A DNA stretch of 40,303 nucleotides from a virus: positions 1 to 40,303 of IMG/VR virus record IMGVR_UViG_3300024518_005224; one strand, given 5' to 3'. Shown piece by piece: positions 20,933-30,824 of the stretch. Below the pieces are notes generated by a model that was not told where the DNA came from, ran no database searches, and saw only the letters and a program-made list of their open reading frames with translations. Each line of letters begins with the position of its first letter. Position 1 is the stretch's first letter. The position numbers and the translations under genes were made by a program.

Positions 20933-23704
20933 TCAGAGTCCCTCCTCGACGGACTGAGATTGTGTAAGTGTAGCCGATGCGAGGCCTAAGGGCCTAGAGG
21001 CTGGACGTGGGCCAGTTATCCCTGAGGCCTGAGCTTGCTGCTCAGTCTGCGCAGCCGTGGACTGCATAGCTTGTACGAACTGGCCTGAGAGTGTTGGGTC
21101 GATATCCAGGCCGAACGCCTGCCCGAGCTGGATTCTACTTTGGTACGAAACTGTCCCGCCGGCACTGGCAACCTCAGTTAGGACCTCCATTGCCTGCATT
21201 CTCATCTCGTTGTGCATCGACGGTAGGACTGACCTCACGGCCTCCATCCCGGACGCATTGGGGATTCCGGATGCGATGTCCTCGTATACTGATACGGGGT
21301 CTTCTAGCGCTGCCACCTTGTCAGTGAACTCGTCCATGTCTGTAGCTGACGGGGGAACCATTACCTGGTTAGGAAACAGCGGGTCCATGACTACAGGGGG
21401 GAGCACCCCGGCAAGATAGAACAAGCTACCCACTGCCACCTCCTGAGAATACTGCGAAACGCTCTCGTCCAGTAGGTCCAGGCTCTCTGTCGTCGCACCG
21501 AGCCTGTTGATGAGAAGCTCAGGGTTAGCACTTAGTTCCATGATTTCGTCGGCGAGCTCCACGAAGGCCTCTTGCCTCGTAGCTGGGTTGCGGAGCGCGG
21601 CGACTAGAGGGGTCGCTGTTGCTGTAACTGACGGTCTGCCGAGTCTACCTAGCGAGCGCTCTCCAGATTCGATAGACTTCTTGAGGGCTAGGGAGGCTTT
21701 CTCCATCCTACCGCCGACCCTCCTCAGGACCTTCTCCCACTCCAGAATCTTCTCCCAGGTTTTAGCTGGGTTAGCTGCGAACTTAAGTGCAGTAACGGCA
21801 GCCCCACCTGCTAGGCCGCCCAACCCGCCTCCAGCCATGTTACCAACCACAGCCCCAAGTGCCGGGGATACGTTCCTGGCCAGGATTTGAGGTAGACTTG
21901 TGGCCTCAGCCTCAGCCTTCACTGCACGGTTGAACTGAGCCCTGCGGTTAATGTCCAGGGCATGCCTCTCTATAGACTGGGTCAGCCCCTCGGTAGCCTT
22001 ACCTAGGCTGGTCGGTATCCCTAGATTGCTTGCGTCCGCTGAATGGTCCTCGAGATTCTTCGTTATCTCTCTTAGCCTGTCCACGGTGATGTCGCCGCGA
22101 GGTTCCTCGAAGTCCTTGAATGCATCCCTGAGCCGACCAGATGTGACTACTGGACCAGACTCTGTCCCGCCGATATCCGAAGATGCCTTTAGTATCCCGA
22201 CTTCCGTGTCAAGTACGGCGTTTCTCTTGGAGAAGATGGTGCCAGCTCTTCCGAATGCATTCTCGTCGCCAAGTGCGGCGTTGAGGAGGGTCCGCTGCTC
22301 GTGTAGGAAACCGGATGCGTCGCTCTCTTTTGCTGCAGCAACTCCCAAGTCGTCGCTTAGGCCAACAAGCTGCCTGTGCATCTGGGCCGGGGTCCCACCT
22401 CTTATGGCCGCAGCCCTGCCTTCGACTACACCCAGGGTCTTCCCCAGCAAATCGCTCGATCCCTTGAACGCATTGTTATCTAGGGCCTGGGTCACCGCTA
22501 CACGGATTCTCTGCGCTGCGTTGTCAGATGCGGCAGCGACCACTTCCCTTGGTACGTCCCCGAGGGCTTTGGCGAACTGGGGGGCTAGGCTGTCGTAGTC
22601 CCGCACGGTCCTGGCGTAGCTCGAGAACTCGTCTGTGGCGGCCTTGATATTCGTAGCTATATCGTCAGCGGCCCGCACCATACTTTCCGGGCTTCTGATG
22701 AGGCTGGCCCTTGTGTTGGTATCCATCATGCGAAGTTGAGGAGCGTCCGGGCTTCTAAGCAGGGTCTCGCCCAGTTCGGTTGGGGTCTGCCGAACAATGC
22801 TCTGTTCAGCTGCATCAATCCTAGAGCCAGATACCAACCTGGTCCCCGGTGTCATGGACATGCGGTTCACCAAGGCTCGGCCCCCAGTGACAACCCCCTG
22901 CAGGCCCAGGCCTAGGACCATGCCCATGCCAGCATCGGAGAACACCCTCTCAGCCGTCAGCTCTGTATTAGTGATTTGAGAGACAGCGTGGTTCATGGCT
23001 GCAGAGGCTACGATACCCTCCGTGGCTTCCCTGCCGATGACTCCAGCTACCCTCGAACCGCGCTCGCTCAAGCCTAAAGTCCTAGAAATCTGTCCCGCGA
23101 AGAACCGCTCCGCGCTGGGGGCAATGGTTCGCGCTAACCCAGCTGGACCCGCTGCCCTGAACGCCTGGCGCAATAGCCCGCCTTGCCCACCTGGCAAGAG
23201 GAGTGGGCCGAATACCCCCGCGGTCATTCCTATCCTGGTAAACCCTGGAACGTTCTCCGCTACCATCCCGGATGTCCGTCTTGTTCCAGGCCTGATGGCT
23301 TCCTGAGCAGCGCCAGAGAGACCAAAGCTTAGGGTATTGGCGGCAGCGTTGAAGAGAGCCGTGCCCCTGTAGTTGTTTGCTAGAACTCTTCGGGTCGACT
23401 CCTTGTCGTCTCTAGCGAATATTTGGCCCGCCAAGGGCTGTATCTCCGCGTTCCCAGTAAGTATCCTGAGGCTCCTGTTGCCCTGTTGAGCCAAGTCACG
23501 AATGTTGGCGATATCGCCTGCTCTTACTACATCGTGCTGCATGTTCCCGTCGTCGCCGGTGTAGACAATCTCTATCGGCTGGTCGGGGTCCTTCGGTGCT
23601 TGGCCCATCTGGAACAGGCGCTGCTCGAATTCCCCATCATTGCCTAGGTCGACAACTTCCTCGTCGCCGTCTGCGTTTATGACAATGTATGTGGGGTCTG
23701 GCAT
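20933..23704 (-). CDS. Large ejection / internal virion protein
   Basis: 923 residues from ATG 23704 (TGATG overlap with the upstream gene). Several Gly/Ala hydrophobic stretches (for example VVGNMAGGGLGGLAGGAAV near 615-635, and a short one near 775) alternate with long charged helices. In podoviruses the proteins between the tail nozzle and the spikes are ejected with the DNA to build a channel through the envelope, and these features suit that role. No peptidoglycan hydrolase motif was recognised. The three proteins 20933-27233 probably work as a set. Confidence 0.6.
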   Translation of the reverse strand: MPDPTYIVINADGDEEVVDLGNDGEFEQRLFQMGQAPKDPDQPIEIVYTGDDGNMQHDVVRAGDIANIRDLAQQGNRSLRILTGNAEIQPLAGQIFARDDKESTRRVLANNYRGTALFNAAANTLSFGLSGAAQEAIRPGTRRTSGMVAENVPGFTRIGMTAGVFGPLLLPGGQGGLLRQAFRAAGPAGLARTIAPSAERFFAGQISRTLGLSERGSRVAGVIGREATEGIVASAAMNHAVSQITNTELTAERVFSDAGMGMVLGLGLQGVVTGGRALVNRMSMTPGTRLVSGSRIDAAEQSIVRQTPTELGETLLRSPDAPQLRMMDTNTRASLIRSPESMVRAADDIATNIKAATDEFSSYARTVRDYDSLAPQFAKALGDVPREVVAAASDNAAQRIRVAVTQALDNNAFKGSSDLLGKTLGVVEGRAAAIRGGTPAQMHRQLVGLSDDLGVAAAKESDASGFLHEQRTLLNAALGDENAFGRAGTIFSKRNAVLDTEVGILKASSDIGGTESGPVVTSGRLRDAFKDFEEPRGDITVDRLREITKNLEDHSADASNLGIPTSLGKATEGLTQSIERHALDINRRAQFNRAVKAEAEATSLPQILARNVSPALGAVVGNMAGGGLGGLAGGAAVTALKFAANPAKTWEKILEWEKVLRRVGGRMEKASLALKKSIESGERSLGRLGRPSVTATATPLVAALRNPATRQEAFVELADEIMELSANPELLINRLGATTESLDLLDESVSQYSQEVAVGSLFYLAGVLPPVVMDPLFPNQVMVPPSATDMDEFTDKVAALEDPVSVYEDIASGIPNASGMEAVRSVLPSMHNEMRMQAMEVLTEVASAGGTVSYQSRIQLGQAFGLDIDPTLSGQFVQAMQSTAAQTEQQAQASGITGPRPASRPLGLASATLTQSQSVEEGL

Positions 23705-26133
23705 CAGGGTGCAATCCTTGCCCGGCTGTTACGGACCGCGTTCTGTAGGCCCAGTCTACGTGTTGGAACCCCTCCTCTGGACTGAATCAGAGAAGCCGCT
23801 TCCCTACCTATTAGGTTGGAGGTTGCCCTCAGGGATGCTGCAGCGTCGTCTCTCATATCGAAGCTGTTGATATTAGGCACCAGAGACTCGACTAGTTCCA
23901 GGTCGGGGCCGTTCAGCGCTCCCAGACCTAGGCCTCTGGCCAGGAGGATCTGGTTGAATCGGGTAAACGATATGTTCTCACCGCCAGATATGCCCAGGCT
24001 CTCGAAGAAGTCCTCGCTTTCGGTCCTCGCGGCAAGCCTTTGCAGCGATTCCATGATGTCCTTGATTTGGGCAACCTTAGTTTTCATCTCCTCAAAGGCT
24101 CGCTTGCTTGCCGGAGATGAGTTGACCACCGCCATAGCTTCTTCGTTAAATCGATGGTTGAGGACAGTCTGCGCCCTATTTGAAAGTGCTATCGCTTGTT
24201 CTGGCCTAGTCAGGAAGTCGGGGACTCTGCGGAAATCATGGAATACGTAGACATCTTCTCCGGCTGTGTTCGTCGCCGTAGAGTTCGGCCCAGGGGTCCA
24301 AGTTCTTTGGACACTCATGTTATCTTCGTTCATGGACAGGAGACGGGTGAGGTGGATGTTGTTCGGGGGCAGGGGCCTCCCCTGGCTGTCCCGGCTCACG
24401 GATACGTCACTCAAATGCCGGCGAACCCTCGAACCCTCGAACCCGGCGACGCTGTCCCTCGGGCTGTATGACTGAACCTGGTCGCTTCCTACAGCTGTAG
24501 TTCTGGCTGGTCGCTGCCTCTCTTCCTGAGTCTGGGGCTGTCCTGTCGTTGTGCCAGTTCCACCGCCCCTTCTTGCTCTTCTGGGCTGGGCTGCCGCCGC
24601 TTCTACGCCCGCTTGCTCCAGCGCTCCTGGGCCTTCACGAGACACCAGCCTCCTTAGGGCCATCTCCGCGTCTAGGTTCCTCTGGGAGACTTGTCTCACG
24701 CTACTAATCGTCTCTGAGATATGGACTGCGCCTGTAGCCCGAGCTGCCTCGATTCGTGCCTGGTTTTGAGCTTGGCGCATCTGAGTCTGCATTATCTCCC
24801 AAGCCTGCCTCTCGGCATCGGATGAGGAACGCAGTTTGCGTGCTTCGATGTCCTCCAAGGCTCTCTGCCGATGCATGTCAGTCAGCATGGCTCTAGCCTT
24901 GGTCTCGTCCCCGGTAATGCGAATCAGGTCGCCAAGGATGTTTCTGGCAGTCGTGACTCCAGCCCTAGCGTTGATGATGTTAGCCTTCTGTGCGTCGATG
25001 TCTCTGGCTATAGCGTTATCGATAATACTAAGGGCCGCGTTCGAGCCAACACCCGTCAGGCCTCTGCCAAACTCACCAAGTGCTACAGCTATGGACGCAC
25101 CAATCCTGGCCCCGGAACCTCGGCTCGAGAAGAACCGGTTAGGGTCAATCTCTCTGGCTGAGACTTCTCTATTTAGTGCCTGGACCTCTTCCCAGTACCC
25201 CCGCATCTTCTGGAAGCTCTCGTCCACAATGCCCTGCATGATCTGCTCGTCTTCAAGCATTGCCCTTGCGGTGTCAGCGTGGACAGCGGATAGCTGAGCG
25301 TCCCTAGTTGCGAGGTTGTTTACCAGGTCGTCCTTCTGTTGGATTGCCAGCTCGGCCAAGGTCGACCTCTCAGCCTCTAGCTCCGGCGGGACATGGCCAG
25401 AGATGAACTCTTCCATGGTCACCGTAGTTGTCATCCGAGGACCGCCCGCGCCTCCTCTGCGCCCAGGTCCTGCTTCCGGAGCCCCCAAGTCGAACGGGAG
25501 GTTAGGGAAGTTAGGGTCTACGATTCCCACGCCTCCAGGGTCAACGCTAAAGGTGGCAGCATCAGCATCTCCACCAACACCTAGTAGAGCGTTAATGTCG
25601 GCCGTCTCGTCTTTCTGGCGCTGCTCGTTGGTGACGTTCGAAGATGGCCCAGAAGCTGTGGCGGGCCGCTGCCTGCCCCTAACCGCTCCTCCCTGGGACT
25701 CTGGCCTAGAAGGGACGATTCCTGGGTCGAACGTACGGAAGTCGGTGACGATGCCATCGGCTGGTGCAGGCGTGGCTCCGGCGGGTATCTCGTCTTCGTT
25801 GGTTGCGAGTAGGGGTTGCTCGGGTGGAGCGAATACGTCCTGAGCCTGCAACCCGGGACCAGGCTGCGCGAACCCTCCGGAGACGTCTCCAGCTCCGACA
25901 AGCCCTCCGGGTGTCCCGCGTACATCCTCTGCGCTAATCCCAGCCTCTTCGCTTAGGGCTATAGTCCGGGCCGTATCGCTTACCAACTGGTCCTGCGAGG
26001 CCCCCAGGTTCCCCTGTAAGGCTTGCGCGGTAGCTGTGGGTATAACGAACCTCTGGCCGTCCTCGGACTCGACTACGGTGGTCTCCTGGCCCTCTATGAC
26101 GGGCCCTGGGCCGACTTCGTTGGGTCCCGGCAT
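23704..26133 (-). CDS. Large ejection-type virion protein, coiled-coil rich
   Basis: 809 residues from ATG 26133, coupled to the upstream gene by TAATG. The N-terminal 230 residues are low-complexity (Gly, Pro, Gln, Asp) and probably flexible. The central part (about 235-480) is long helices (LAELAIQQKDDLVNNLATRD and so on). A second flexible region with many Arg (about 500-560) is followed by a helical C-terminal domain. Size and position between two other ejection-type genes support an internal virion protein. No enzyme motif seen. Confidence 0.58.
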   Translation of the reverse strand: MPGPNEVGPGPVIEGQETTVVESEDGQRFVIPTATAQALQGNLGASQDQLVSDTARTIALSEEAGISAEDVRGTPGGLVGAGDVSGGFAQPGPGLQAQDVFAPPEQPLLATNEDEIPAGATPAPADGIVTDFRTFDPGIVPSRPESQGGAVRGRQRPATASGPSSNVTNEQRQKDETADINALLGVGGDADAATFSVDPGGVGIVDPNFPNLPFDLGAPEAGPGRRGGAGGPRMTTTVTMEEFISGHVPPELEAERSTLAELAIQQKDDLVNNLATRDAQLSAVHADTARAMLEDEQIMQGIVDESFQKMRGYWEEVQALNREVSAREIDPNRFFSSRGSGARIGASIAVALGEFGRGLTGVGSNAALSIIDNAIARDIDAQKANIINARAGVTTARNILGDLIRITGDETKARAMLTDMHRQRALEDIEARKLRSSSDAERQAWEIMQTQMRQAQNQARIEAARATGAVHISETISSVRQVSQRNLDAEMALRRLVSREGPGALEQAGVEAAAAQPRRARRGGGTGTTTGQPQTQEERQRPARTTAVGSDQVQSYSPRDSVAGFEGSRVRRHLSDVSVSRDSQGRPLPPNNIHLTRLLSMNEDNMSVQRTWTPGPNSTATNTAGEDVYVFHDFRRVPDFLTRPEQAIALSNRAQTVLNHRFNEEAMAVVNSSPASKRAFEEMKTKVAQIKDIMESLQRLAARTESEDFFESLGISGGENISFTRFNQILLARGLGLGALNGPDLELVESLVPNINSFDMRDDAAASLRATSNLIGREAASLIQSRGGVPTRRLGLQNAVRNSRARIAP

Positions 26134-27233
26134 TAGGATTCTCCTCGGCTGGACCTCTGCACCAGGCGCTGAATCTCTTCGTCGCTGAAGCCTAGGTCCG
26201 AGAGGATGGTCTTAGCGGCGGTGTCGAAGGCGCTGCCCGGTCTAGCTAGGAACCGAGACGCTGCCCTCAAATCTTCGAGACCTTCTGCGTCCAGGTTCTT
26301 GGCCCGAGCTAGTTGGGCCACTGGGTCGCGTCTTTCGGCTGCAGGCTCGTCGATTCTGCGCGTCAGCCCCTCGGACTGCTGCAATGCCTGTCGAATCTGC
26401 TGCTCGACCTGCTGGACTCTGATGCTAGCCCTCTGGGGCGCCGCGGCTTGTGGTTGGACAGGGGCCTGCCTAGCCACGGTTTGGCTTAGGGGCTGGTCTA
26501 ACGGCTGCCCTTCTTGGGCTGGCTGGGTAGGTACGGCCTGGGGCTGAGTCTGGAGCTGTTGGGCCGGGACCGCTGGGGGCTGGACCTGGGGAATCACTGC
26601 AGCTGAGACTGGGGGAGACTGCGGAGAAGCCTGGGCCGGAGCCGCCTGCTCAACTGGAGCAACGGGGGCTCCCGTGGGGGCATTAGTTGCTGCCGGTTGG
26701 GCTGCTGGTTGCTGGGTTGGGACCCCTCCCCCCAATTGCCCTGGAGGCCTGTTCAGGAACTGGTTTCCCTCGGTCAGGCCGGTGTCACGGCTCAGTGAGC
26801 TGCTGATTGCATTGCTGAGCTGTTGGTCCTGCTCAGATAAGGCCCCCGTGGTTGAGTCGGCCGCATCAGAACTTGCGGTAGACTGTGCAATCCCAGCTCC
26901 GACGGCCGATGCCCCTGCTCCAATGATTCTCTGCGTATTCTGCAGTTGTTGCTCGGCTAGCTGGAGTCGGCCTAGCTGAGCCTGCTGAGCTGCTGCAATC
27001 CTACTCGGACCAGCTGCTGCCACCGCTCCCTGAGCCTGCCTTGCCGCTAGAGAAGGAGAAACTCCTGCCCTGGCCCCAATAGCTTGGGCTGCTGAAAGGT
27101 CTGCCTCTCTCTGCTGCTGCAGGAGCTGCCGGGTGTCCTTCTTTGCGCGTGCCTCCGCTCCCTGCCTCGCAAAGTGAGACCCTACGGCTGTCCCAACCGC
27201 GACTAGCCCTGAAATAATTGCACCTATTGGCAT
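26133..27233 (-). CDS. Small ejection-type virion protein, Gln/Ala/Pro-rich
   Basis: 366 residues from ATG 27233. Residues 4-20 (GAIISGLVAVGTAVGSHFA) form a membrane-like helix. Helices rich in Gln and Ala follow (to about 140), then a long disordered segment of Pro, Gln and Ala (about 150-290) and a helical end. An N-terminal glycine-rich helix plus Gln-rich coil is characteristic of the smallest of the three podovirus ejection proteins. It lies immediately after the nozzle gene, as expected. Confidence 0.62.
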   Translation of the reverse strand: MPIGAIISGLVAVGTAVGSHFARQGAEARAKKDTRQLLQQQREADLSAAQAIGARAGVSPSLAARQAQGAVAAAGPSRIAAAQQAQLGRLQLAEQQLQNTQRIIGAGASAVGAGIAQSTASSDAADSTTGALSEQDQQLSNAISSSLSRDTGLTEGNQFLNRPPGQLGGGVPTQQPAAQPAATNAPTGAPVAPVEQAAPAQASPQSPPVSAAVIPQVQPPAVPAQQLQTQPQAVPTQPAQEGQPLDQPLSQTVARQAPVQPQAAAPQRASIRVQQVEQQIRQALQQSEGLTRRIDEPAAERRDPVAQLARAKNLDAEGLEDLRAASRFLARPGSAFDTAAKTILSDLGFSDEEIQRLVQRSSRGES

Positions 27234-27240
27234 GATTCCC

Positions 27241-30200
27241 TCATCTCTTGGCTCCCGCTTCGTTGAGCTTGTGAAGCCCTTCTTTCATACCAACCTCCAG
27301 GCCAATCCCGGTAAGGACGAGTCCTGAGCCGTTGGTCGGTGGTGACCCTGGAGCAATGACGACCTCTTCGACCGTCATCCTCATAGATTGTGATTTCTGC
27401 CTACCCACGTGGACCGAGAGCTGCATCGGGTCCCCGAATGTCGGGAGACCGGAGAGGAACCCTAAGGCCTGGACCTCCGCCTCCGTCCAATCGGAAACCT
27501 GGGCCCCGGTCGTATCCTGATACTCAAACTCTAGAGTAACCCGCACGTCGCCAGTTGAGTGGCGACCTAAAGTATACGCTCGCCAAATCCTCTGGAAACC
27601 CTGGAGCCCTGCCAGCTTCAACCAGGCAGTCCTAGCAAAAGTAGGGATATGGTTGGTCAAGTCCGTGGGGAGACCTTCTGATTCCGACGCGACGTCGAAC
27701 GGGCTATCCAGGATAACAGAGTATAGATTGTCATGGCTGCACGCCGAGCGGGTTTGTCCCATGCTGGTAGTGCTCGGGTCAAAGAAGATTGACCAAGCTC
27801 CGTGGTAGTAGTCGTAGGTCAGGGTCACGTTGGTAAGGGCGCCCTGCATCCCGAACCTAACCTGATTCTGCTTATCCAAGAGCACAGCAGAGTTGATTAG
27901 GATATCCTGGCCAGCCACAGCATTAGCGAAGAAGTCCTCGACTGGAGCGCCGATGTAGTTGACGTTCAAGCCTCGGTCGATGTTGTAGATGCCCTTCTCA
28001 GATTGGAACATCACTCCGAACGGCCCCGAGATAACTGAGCTGCGGCTGACACAGCCAACATCGCCAGAGATTAGCTTGGGCCCCACCAGCGACTGCCCGG
28101 CTCCAGCGTCGTTCGGCCCAGCCCCCGCAATGTAGAAGATTGAAGATGATGTGAAGACGAGGACCTTATCGTCCAGGGCTCCCAGAGCTGTGATGGTCTC
28201 GGAATCTGTTTGGACCGATATCTCGAACGCACCAGTGAACTCAGGGGGGAGAGCTGGGGAGCTTATTTTGGAGAACCATACCGATGTTCCCGTTTCAGCA
28301 GAGGCTACCCAAACCCTACCGTTGACCGTAGCTACGTCGATAGCAGCTGGAGGTTGGAGGTTTCCCAGGATGCCGCCTGTCGTGTACAGGATTGGATTAT
28401 CGGTGAGGAGACTAACGGCTGGCGCTCCGACAAACGTGGGGAAGTCGACCTGTAGGGACACCCTTCCAGGGACAGCACTTATAGCGTCAGGCCCGAAGGC
28501 CGGCTCCCTCAGCGTGTAATAGTGGATAGCCCCGTCTGCGGCCGTCATGTAGAGCTCTATGAACAGGGACTTCACATCTGGATTGAATGCAGTGGGGAGG
28601 GAAGGGTGCAGGGCTATGAATGTGATGTCTGAGACGGCGCCGCCAGTTGTGTCGATTACCCTGGGCCTGCTAGGGGCGCTCCTGTGCTCGTTGCCGTGGC
28701 TATCGATGAAGACGAAGACAGCTATGCCCTCGTATCTCCCGGGCGTAACGCCAACTCCGCCTACAATGTTGAACTCGATTATTTCAGGAGCAGTGTGGGG
28801 GATAATCTCGCTCCACACATCCCCGTCGAACTGACCTGCCACCGCACCGCTCGATACAGTCAGACCAGATGACTGGAGCATCTTAGAGGGGAGAAGAGGC
28901 TGCCACTGCATGTCGTAGGAGACTATGCCGTCCGTGTGGTCGTCTAGGTAAATGTCGTCCCCGTGCCTGTCGGAATACTTGATTGAGTATATCCTGTTGA
29001 ACACCCAGTTGATGTTATCTGTGCTGGATACCCTCGGAGGGCTAAACTGGAAGTTGTCGGGGCAGTTGAGCGTGTCGACCCAGTTATCTACGAGGCTTAG
29101 CCTGTCCTGCTGGAACCTGGCCACAGGCTTCAGGTAGTTAGTAGTGGTTGCCCCGACAGTCCTGGTGTAAGGCATCACGAAGACTGCGGCTGGAGTCTCG
29201 TGGTCCACACTGACAGCTCTGTTTACCAGCGAGCCAGAGCGGTTTGTCCTCAGGCCAAACACAGCACCGTAGTCGTCCGGCTGGAATGCCTTGGTTGCGA
29301 GGTACGCGTTGTGCCAAAGGCCTACTGTGCCAGCTACCAAGACACCAGCGGTTGTAAGGTCTGCCCACTGGGTTTGAGCGTAGAACCTGTCTTCTCCTGT
29401 GGGGAAAAGGAAGTCCTCCTCTAGTCCAGAGCTGGCGATGAGCATGGTGCCAGTAACACCGCGAGTGGTTATCGTGATGTACGAAGCACCCTCGTAGACC
29501 AGAGCAGTATTGAGCCAGTTGTAGATAGGGCTTGGACCAGTTGTTACAGCCAGAGTCGTCTCGTTTACAGTGAAGGTCCAGACCTGGTCGTCTGCAGCAG
29601 CTGGGTCTTTCGATACACCACAGCAGTACTCGTTAGTGATGCTGTTGTGGAAGATTGTCCTGCCCTGGGTTCCCTCGTGATGAGCAGCCAGAGCAAGGTT
29701 GGATGCTGTGATAGCTGGCACCGCATCGAAGAGATGCAAATCAGTCAGTGCCCCTGAGCCGCCGGGAGACCTGATGGCTATGATTCCGCCGGTCGAGTCC
29801 GTATTGGTGGAGTCAGCATCGAAAGCAAAGACCGCGTTCAGGAGTACAAACGTAGCGCTGACCGTGAACGGGTTCGTGGTGGTGTTGATTGAAAGAGCTG
29901 TTACGTTGTTCGTAGTGGTGTTCAAGGAGATTAGTACGAATGTTCTAGTGTTCAGAACCAGCACCTGAGGCATGCGGCCCATACCAGTAACAACGGTTGG
30001 CGGGATTACAGGCTGCCCCGTGCTCCTCTCGTAAACTGCATACCAGGTGTCCTCGCCGAAGGCAGTTGGGTCCGGAGTATCGGTCCACGCCACCATCTCG
30101 TACTCAGGTGTTACGTTGGAGTCGCACCTGGTAGGTGTAGAATTAGCGGCGATGTGCCTTCTGACACTGAGGTCGACGGGGACTAGTCCGCCGTTGCCAT

Positions 30201-30513
30201 TGCTAGAGTGGTTCCTCCACCGGCCCTCGTCTTCAATCAGACTCTGGACGCTATCTTGGTTAGTTACCCTAAGCTGTCCGCCATGATCGAAGATGGTGTG
30301 CGCGGTTGGGTTATTAGTGAACCCTGCCGTGACCTCAGCAGCGTAGCCGTTTCTCTTGCTGAGACTTCCGGTCTTATCGTACTGCATTTCTCGCACAAGA
30401 GAGAGAACTGGAGACTCCACCAGATGCTCGTCTAGCTTCGTATCCATGCCGCCCTCTAGGGAGACTTGGACCACGTTCTTAAGCAGCGGTACTCTTGTGG
30501 ATTGTTTTGGCAC
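27241..30513 (-). CDS. Tail nozzle / stabilisation protein (P22 gp10-like)
   Basis: 1090 residues from ATG 30513. The start (LLKNVVQVSLEGGMDTKLDEH, then SLSKRNGYA) matches the opening of podovirus nozzle or stabilisation proteins, which extend the short tail below the portal adaptor. The remainder is beta-rich, with the propeller-like repeated strands expected of the family. It is longer than P22 gp10 (472) and T7 gp12 (794), so extra domains are present. It lies downstream of the adaptor and the small 103-residue gene, in the canonical order. Confidence 0.7.
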   Translation of the reverse strand: MPKQSTRVPLLKNVVQVSLEGGMDTKLDEHLVESPVLSLVREMQYDKTGSLSKRNGYAAEVTAGFTNNPTAHTIFDHGGQLRVTNQDSVQSLIEDEGRWRNHSSNGNGGLVPVDLSVRRHIAANSTPTRCDSNVTPEYEMVAWTDTPDPTAFGEDTWYAVYERSTGQPVIPPTVVTGMGRMPQVLVLNTRTFVLISLNTTTNNVTALSINTTTNPFTVSATFVLLNAVFAFDADSTNTDSTGGIIAIRSPGGSGALTDLHLFDAVPAITASNLALAAHHEGTQGRTIFHNSITNEYCCGVSKDPAAADDQVWTFTVNETTLAVTTGPSPIYNWLNTALVYEGASYITITTRGVTGTMLIASSGLEEDFLFPTGEDRFYAQTQWADLTTAGVLVAGTVGLWHNAYLATKAFQPDDYGAVFGLRTNRSGSLVNRAVSVDHETPAAVFVMPYTRTVGATTTNYLKPVARFQQDRLSLVDNWVDTLNCPDNFQFSPPRVSSTDNINWVFNRIYSIKYSDRHGDDIYLDDHTDGIVSYDMQWQPLLPSKMLQSSGLTVSSGAVAGQFDGDVWSEIIPHTAPEIIEFNIVGGVGVTPGRYEGIAVFVFIDSHGNEHRSAPSRPRVIDTTGGAVSDITFIALHPSLPTAFNPDVKSLFIELYMTAADGAIHYYTLREPAFGPDAISAVPGRVSLQVDFPTFVGAPAVSLLTDNPILYTTGGILGNLQPPAAIDVATVNGRVWVASAETGTSVWFSKISSPALPPEFTGAFEISVQTDSETITALGALDDKVLVFTSSSIFYIAGAGPNDAGAGQSLVGPKLISGDVGCVSRSSVISGPFGVMFQSEKGIYNIDRGLNVNYIGAPVEDFFANAVAGQDILINSAVLLDKQNQVRFGMQGALTNVTLTYDYYHGAWSIFFDPSTTSMGQTRSACSHDNLYSVILDSPFDVASESEGLPTDLTNHIPTFARTAWLKLAGLQGFQRIWRAYTLGRHSTGDVRVTLEFEYQDTTGAQVSDWTEAEVQALGFLSGLPTFGDPMQLSVHVGRQKSQSMRMTVEEVVIAPGSPPTNGSGLVLTGIGLEVGMKEGLHKLNEAGAKR

Positions 30514-30824
30514 TAAAAAACCCAGAAATTAGCGTTTACCGTTCCGCCGGCTACTGTGATTCGCACAAACTTCTCTGGGTCCACGGCACTCTCTTGGATT
30601 ATGATTGTGGCGCCCCCGTTGTCGTTCCCGATAACCGTTCCGCCAATAGACCGTCTACCAAGTTTATGGGGGACCTCGTGCGTTCCGGCGGCCAAGTTCA
30701 GACCTGTGAGAGCGGAGCCCCTGCCGATATCTGACTGCTGCGGGATGGCCTCTTCAACGTTATCTTGGATGCGGTTCGCAGCCTCGTTATCCGTCTGGAT
30801 GCGTACGTATTTCGAATTAGCCAA
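30513..30824 (-). CDS. Small virion-associated protein with HKLGR motif (103 aa)
   Basis: 103 residues from ATG 30824, overlapping the adaptor gene by 8 bases. The central LAAGTHEVPHKLGRRSIGGTV resembles a short beta domain found in small proteins between the adaptor and the nozzle of many podophages. The N-terminus (about 15-30) is helical. It is probably a minor tail or head-tail component; its exact role is unknown. Confidence 0.6.
   Translation of the reverse strand: MANSKYVRIQTDNEAANRIQDNVEEAIPQQSDIGRGSALTGLNLAAGTHEVPHKLGRRSIGGTVIGNDNGGATIIIQESAVDPEKFVRITVAGGTVNANFWVF

Noticed and set aside
21951-22598. 215-residue rightward ORF opposite the ejection protein
   Set aside because: It lies wholly within a coupled late gene on the other strand and has Ser/Leu-rich shadow composition.
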